Origin: Tamarix chinensis
Lineage: Eukaryota; Streptophyta; Magnoliopsida; Caryophyllales; Tamaricaceae
NCBI GenBank assembly: GCA_030549775.1
Contig: CM060177.1
Span: 51,087,138 to 51,151,137 of the forward strand
Direction of reading: 5' to 3'
Length of the DNA stretch: 64,000 bases
This document shows positions 59,739 to 64,000 of the stretch, piece by piece. Made by a program: the position numbers and the translations under genes. Each line of letters starts with the position of its first letter. Within the stretch, counting starts at the first letter, position 1. The notes beneath the pieces were generated by a model that saw nothing but the letters and a program-made list of their open reading frames with translations, had not been told where the DNA came from and did no database searches.

Positions 59739-62700
59739 ATGGCACCCAATAAGGAATGGATTCACCTTGTTGATGATCGTTTTCATGATCCAGCATATTT
59801 GACTGGGGTTGAAGAATTCTTGAACTATGCATTTCAAAAAATTAATATGAATTTAATTAGATGTTCGTGTATCAATTGTGTTAACACCAATTCTAGAACT
59901 CGTGATACTGTGAAAGCACACTTGATGACCTTTGGGATTATGAGAGGTTATACTTTATGGATTCATCATGGTGAAGAAGGACACGAGGAACATTTTGAAA
60001 TAAATATGGATCCTCAAAATAATGAGAATGAAGATGACTATGATGATAGTGATAACGAGATAGCAGAACTTTTAGAGGATAGGTATCCTCATTATCGGAA
60101 TGTTGAGCCTAATTTGGAAAATATGGGATCCCTAAACCATGAAGACAAACCCAACTTTGAAGCATCAAAAAAACAAAGGTTGTTAAATGACTTCCAACAA
60201 CCTCTTTACGAGGGTTCTAAGGGATCTAAATTGTCTGCCTTAATTCAATTGCTTCATGTGAAGAGTACTGGAAAATGGAGTAATCGTTCTTTCACAATGT
60301 TACTTAAATTGTTGAAAGAAGAGTTATTGCCCAATGATTCGACCTTGCCCAACTCTTATTACGAGGCAAAAAAGACAATTAAAGATCTTGGCTTTTCATA
60401 TGAGAAGATTGATGCATGTGTGAACGATTATATGCTATTTTGGAAAGAAGATAGTCATCTGCAGAAATGTAAAATTTGCAAAGCTTCAAGATGGCAACAA
60501 AGCAAGCATAGTGGGGAAGATAAGGTAAAAGCCAATGGGAAAAAATACCTATTAAGATATTGCAATATTTTCCACTAAAACCTCGACTTCAGATGCTTTT
60601 TATGTCCATTAAGATGGCCTCTCTAATGAGATGGCATCATGATAAAAATAATGATGGAGATCTGAGGCATCCAGTTGATGGGTTGGCATGGAAAAAACAT
60701 GATGAGCTCAATCCGAATTTTGCTTCTGAACCTCAGAATGTTAGACTTGGGCTAGCTAGTGATGGTTTTCAACCGTTCAATAATGTGAGACCATCATATG
60801 GTATGTGGCCTGTGACTCTTATTCCATACAACTTGCCTCCTTCGTTGTACATGAAGGAACCAAGTATGTTGCTATCCATGCTCATTCCAGGTTTGTGATT
60901 TACTTTAAACTTTCACCAACCATTCCAAATTATGATATCAAAAAAATCACATTTTGTGTTTGCTTCTCTTTGATATCCATATCATCCAAATTTGTTTCTT
61001 TTATGCTGATTTTAGGTCCCAATGGTCCTGGAGATGCTATTGATGTATATTTACAACCTCTAATTAATGAATTAGAGGACTTGTGGAATAATGGTGTCGA
61101 AACATATGATGCATCAAAGTGTCAAAATTTCAATCTCCATGCATCTCTTATGTGGACTATCAATGATTTTCCTGCATATGGAATATTGTCTGGATGGAGC
61201 ACAAAGGGAAAACTTGCTTGCCCTGTTTGTAATAAGGATACTCACTCTTTGAGACTAGTTAATGGGGGAAATGAATGCTTCATGGGTCACCGGCGCTACT
61301 TGGAAAGTAATCATAGATGGAGAAGAGAGAAAATGTTATTTGATGGTACTATAGAAAAGGGTACACCTCCGAAGCCTGTAACAGGTGAAGAGATTCTTCA
61401 CCAAGTGCAAGATCTTGAAGATATCATATTAAGCAAAGATCCTGCTTTCAAAGGAAAGATCTCGCACAAGAATAGGCAAGATAACTGGAACAAGAAGAGT
61501 ATATTTTTTAGGCTTCCATATTGGAAGCACCACTTGATACGGCATACCCTAGATGTAATGCACATTGAAAAAAATATATGTGATAGCATACTTGGAACAC
61601 TACTTAATGTACCAAATAAGACGAAGGATAACTATAAATCTCGTCTTGATTTGCAAGAAATGGGTATTAGGCCAGAGTTACATCCTATCACAAATGGTCA
61701 TAATATATTGCTACCTGACGCTCATTTCACCCTATCTCGAGAGGGAAAACGTAAATTATGCAAGTTTTTGAAGCATTTGAAGGTTCCAGATGGTTTTGCT
61801 TCTAACATTTCACAATGTGTAAACTTGAAAGAGAGTAAGATTTCTGGATTAAAGAGTCATGACCATCATATTCTCTTGCATCATATTCTTCCACTTGCAT
61901 TGCGTGGCCTTCTTCCAGAGGATGTGTATGAACCACTTCTTGAGTTGTCTATATTTTTCAAGGATTTAGGTTCGAAACATTTGAATATGGAAGACTTGAG
62001 GTGTCTTGAAGCCCAAATTCCAATAACCTTTGTATGTTAGAGAAGATTTTTCCACCATCTTTCTTTGATGTGATGTTACATTTGCCAGTTCATTTGGCAC
62101 ATGAGGCTATGTTATGTGGACCTGTACATTCTCATTGGATGTATCCAGTGGAAAGGAATTTGTATACTTTGAAGTCTTATATACGTAACATGGCTCGTCC
62201 AGAGGGTTCTATTGTGGAAGGGTATATAGCAGAAGAATGCATGAATTTTTGTTCAAGATATTTGCATAAAACAGAGACTAAATTTAACCGCCTTGATCGA
62301 AATTATGATGATGATGTGAATGTCTCTGCGGAATTGTCTTCCTTTTATTACAAGGGAAGAGGGCTAGGAAGTGGTCAAACCAGAGATTTAGATGCAAATG
62401 AATTAGAGCAATCCCATATGTATGTTCTTAACAATTTTGAAGAAGTTCAGCCATTTCTTGAGTAAGTCATTCCTAAAAACTCATTCGTTTCTATCTATTT
62501 TTTTTTTCAAAGGCACGTATTAGACATTTGATATATCTTTTTTATTGTAGAATGTATTATCAAAACCAAGAACACAATCCACCACAAGTTTCATCCAATG
62601 AATGGAATAGAATGTTTATTGAGTGGTTTAACAAAATAGTAAGTTTTCCCTGCTATTCAATATTCAATATATATAGAAATGCCAGTTTATTTAGATCATT

Positions 62701-63237
62701 AGGTTTGTAAAAATAGGTTATAATAAACATTATATTTATTAGGTTGCAGATATATATGAAACAGATAAAAGCGAGAAGATAGAAGCCTTACTCTCATTGT
62801 CACGTGGTCCGTCAAAATATGTTACGTGTTTTTATGGTTATGTAGTAAATGGATATCGATTCCACACTACATCTCATGAGGAAAGAACAATGTCACAATG
62901 TAGTGGAGTGGTTGTGGTTGGTGATGATGGTAGTGGATCCATCGATTACTATGGCCAATTGATCGAGATTATTGAATTACAGTATTTGGGCAATAAACGC
63001 TTAGTCTTATTTCGATGTGATTGGTTTGATGTAGCTGATAAAGTTAAGGGAGTGAAGGAAGATAAGTATGGGTTCACAAGTGTTGATTGCAGATGTATTT
63101 GGAAAACTACTGAACCTTTTGTTCTAGCAACTCAAGCATCACAAGCATTTTATGTTGAAGATAACATTAACAAGGGTTGGCATGTTGTGTTAAAAAGTCA
63201 ACCAGCTGTTCCTTGTGAAGACATTACAATCGAATGA
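59739..63237 (+). pseudogene. CACTA transposase of element III, tnp2 type, two one-base gaps
   Basis: Exons by phase: 59739-60890, 61016-62461, 62551-62638 and 62743-63237. The sum is 3181 bases, two short of a multiple of three, which fits two separate one-base losses and a protein of about 1060 residues. It starts MAPNKEWIHLVDDRFHDP with CSCINC following. Then come tnp2 (LGLASDGFQPFNNV, GWSTKGKLACPVC, TLDVMHIEKNICDS), DUF4218 (IFPPSFFDVMLHLPVH, ARPEGSIVEGYIAEEC) and DUF4216 (DYYGQLIEIIELQYLG, FYVEDNINKGWHVV). One gap is in an A run at 60540-60545, between GKK and the QYFPLKPRLQ part. The other is at about 62026-62032, before MLEKIFPPSFF. Both could be homopolymer or assembly errors; otherwise the gene is open. 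Confidence 0.88.
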
Positions 63238-63500
63238 AGACTTATGCATATAAACTTTAACCATCCTTGAGATTTGTAATGGTGCTTAGTTATGTACTTT
63301 TGTATACTTGCTATTCCATACAGCTTGATTTTCTCAACATGAGATGTATTTTTTGAACTCGTAATACAAGTGTTTAATGGAGTGTATTATGTGCTCTAAT
63401 ATGGTAATGTGTTATAATGCTCATGAAGATAGGGGATAATATCTTCTACTAAATGTTGTTTTATAGAATGTAATTGTTTATATTAATAGTGTGGTTGTAG
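63238..63500 (+). other. Intergenic or 3' untranslated stretch in element III
   Basis: AT-rich, no coding sequence. By analogy with element II it contains the end of the transposase transcript and the acceptor (TTGTAG, ending at 63500) for the first exon of the second gene. Confidence 0.5.
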
Positions 63501-63511
63501 GTTTCAAAGAA

Positions 63512-64000
63512 ATGGTGTCCCTAGTTAAATTAAAGATTGATCGACCTAAGTATATATCACCGGGTCAATTAAATGCTATTGGCAAGGGGCGCGGCTACGG
63601 ATTAGGGTTGAAGACGTTTCTACTATCCGCTACAAGTGGTGGTAAAATTCAAGCCACTGATAAGACAAATGACATTCCCCCATTATCATTAACTCCAAGA
63701 GCTGGCGCTAAATATATGTCCAGCACTACTAATGTCTTTGTAGGGCAAAGGGACCCCCCTCCTCCCTTACTCAATGAGGATACTGCTCCGCAAGGCGAAA
63801 CAACTGTTGCCCAAGGTGGAAACAATCATGCCATTCTTGAAAATGTCTTCCATTCTTCTCATGTGAATCTTACAAGTGGAGGTATGACATAATAAGCTTT
63901 TGATTATTCTTATTTCACTTAATTCTTGGTCAATTTTTTTAATAGTTTTATGTAATAGATAATTCTACTCAAAAGATTTGGAAGCCTCGAGGTAGAAATA
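63512..64000 (+). CDS. Second CACTA protein of element III, 5' part
   Basis: After an acceptor at 63500 the first ATG in frame is at 63512. The exon reads MVSLVKLKIDRPKYISPGQL and AIGKGRGYGLGLKTF and is hydrophilic to its donor at 63881/63882 (GGAG then GTATGA). The next exon begins at 63959 after TAATAG and stays in frame with DNSTQKIWKPRGRN to the window edge. The position directly after the transposase, small first exons and glycine-rich N-terminus match the TnpA-like gene of element II. The diagnostic C-terminal half lies outside the window, so the family is inferred from context. Confidence 0.55.

Larger units (their letters stand above)
57934..64000 (+). mobile_element. CACTA element III, 5' part, runs off the window
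   Basis: It starts CACTACAACAAACTGGACC at 57934, followed by short GACCATT/GGTCGTTAA words in both orientations to about 58075. Then come a GC-rich leader (58262-58640), an AT-rich leader intron with a direct duplication, the tnp2 transposase gene (59739-63237) and the start of the second gene (63512 on). The right end is outside the window, so TIR pairing and target duplication cannot be checked (left flank ATT). The leader closely resembles that of element I. The transposase differs from that of element II, so it is another family. Confidence 0.88.

Noticed and set aside
1..64000. tRNA, rRNA or other structural RNA genes
   Set aside because: I looked for tRNA box sequences and rRNA-like blocks by eye and saw nothing convincing; a dedicated scan was not possible.

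Overview
This is a transposon-dense stretch of a nuclear plant genome, probably a flowering plant. The evidence is En/Spm (CACTA) DNA transposons with tnp2, DUF4218 and DUF4216 domains, a Ty1/copia retrotransposon, long LTRs ending in the TGTAACACCCC-type sequence common in Ty3/gypsy (Tekay-like) elements, spliced genes with GT-AG introns, AT-rich introns and many AT microsatellites. I find no intact gene of the host itself. Species cannot be told from the sequence.

Layout. 1-760 holds a decayed Ty3/gypsy gag. 4340-5995 (+) is the relic of a CACTA second protein with a Ulp1/C48 protease domain. 6097-10478 is a complete but transposase-less CACTA element (element I; perfect 3-bp target duplication TTC). 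10983-15675 is a 4.7-kb solo LTR with a 5-bp duplication. 16507-17725 is the 3' part of a related LTR. 20807-24648 may be a third, very decayed LTR. 25003-41426 is a 16.4-kb CACTA element (element II) with identical 30-bp terminal inverted repeats and target duplication GGA. It carries a tnp2 transposase gene broken by a single extra base and an intact ten-exon second gene. The 5.6-kb second intron of that gene contains reversed, spliced-gene-like fragments of two host genes, CDC5 and an ATRX-type SNF2 helicase.

41735-52588 (-) is a full-length but mutated copia element. Its integrase region is split by another 4.9-kb solo LTR (44928-49845, duplication AGTTA). 53527-56400 (-) is a decayed CACTA element with tnp2 and Ulp1 parts. 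57934 to the window end is the 5' part of a third CACTA element (element III), with leader, tnp2 transposase (two one-base gaps) and the start of the second gene.

How the parts relate. In each CACTA element the tnp2 protein is expected to cut at the TIRs and the second protein to bind the subterminal repeat arrays. Elements I and III share a strongly similar leader and leader intron although their TIRs differ. Element I therefore looks like a deletion derivative of a relative of III that depends on a transposase supplied elsewhere. The Ulp1-type relics at 4.3-6.0 kb and 53.5-54.9 kb belong to one further family. Exon joins were worked out by eye from GT-AG sites and reading phase; family names rest on recognised motifs, not on searches.
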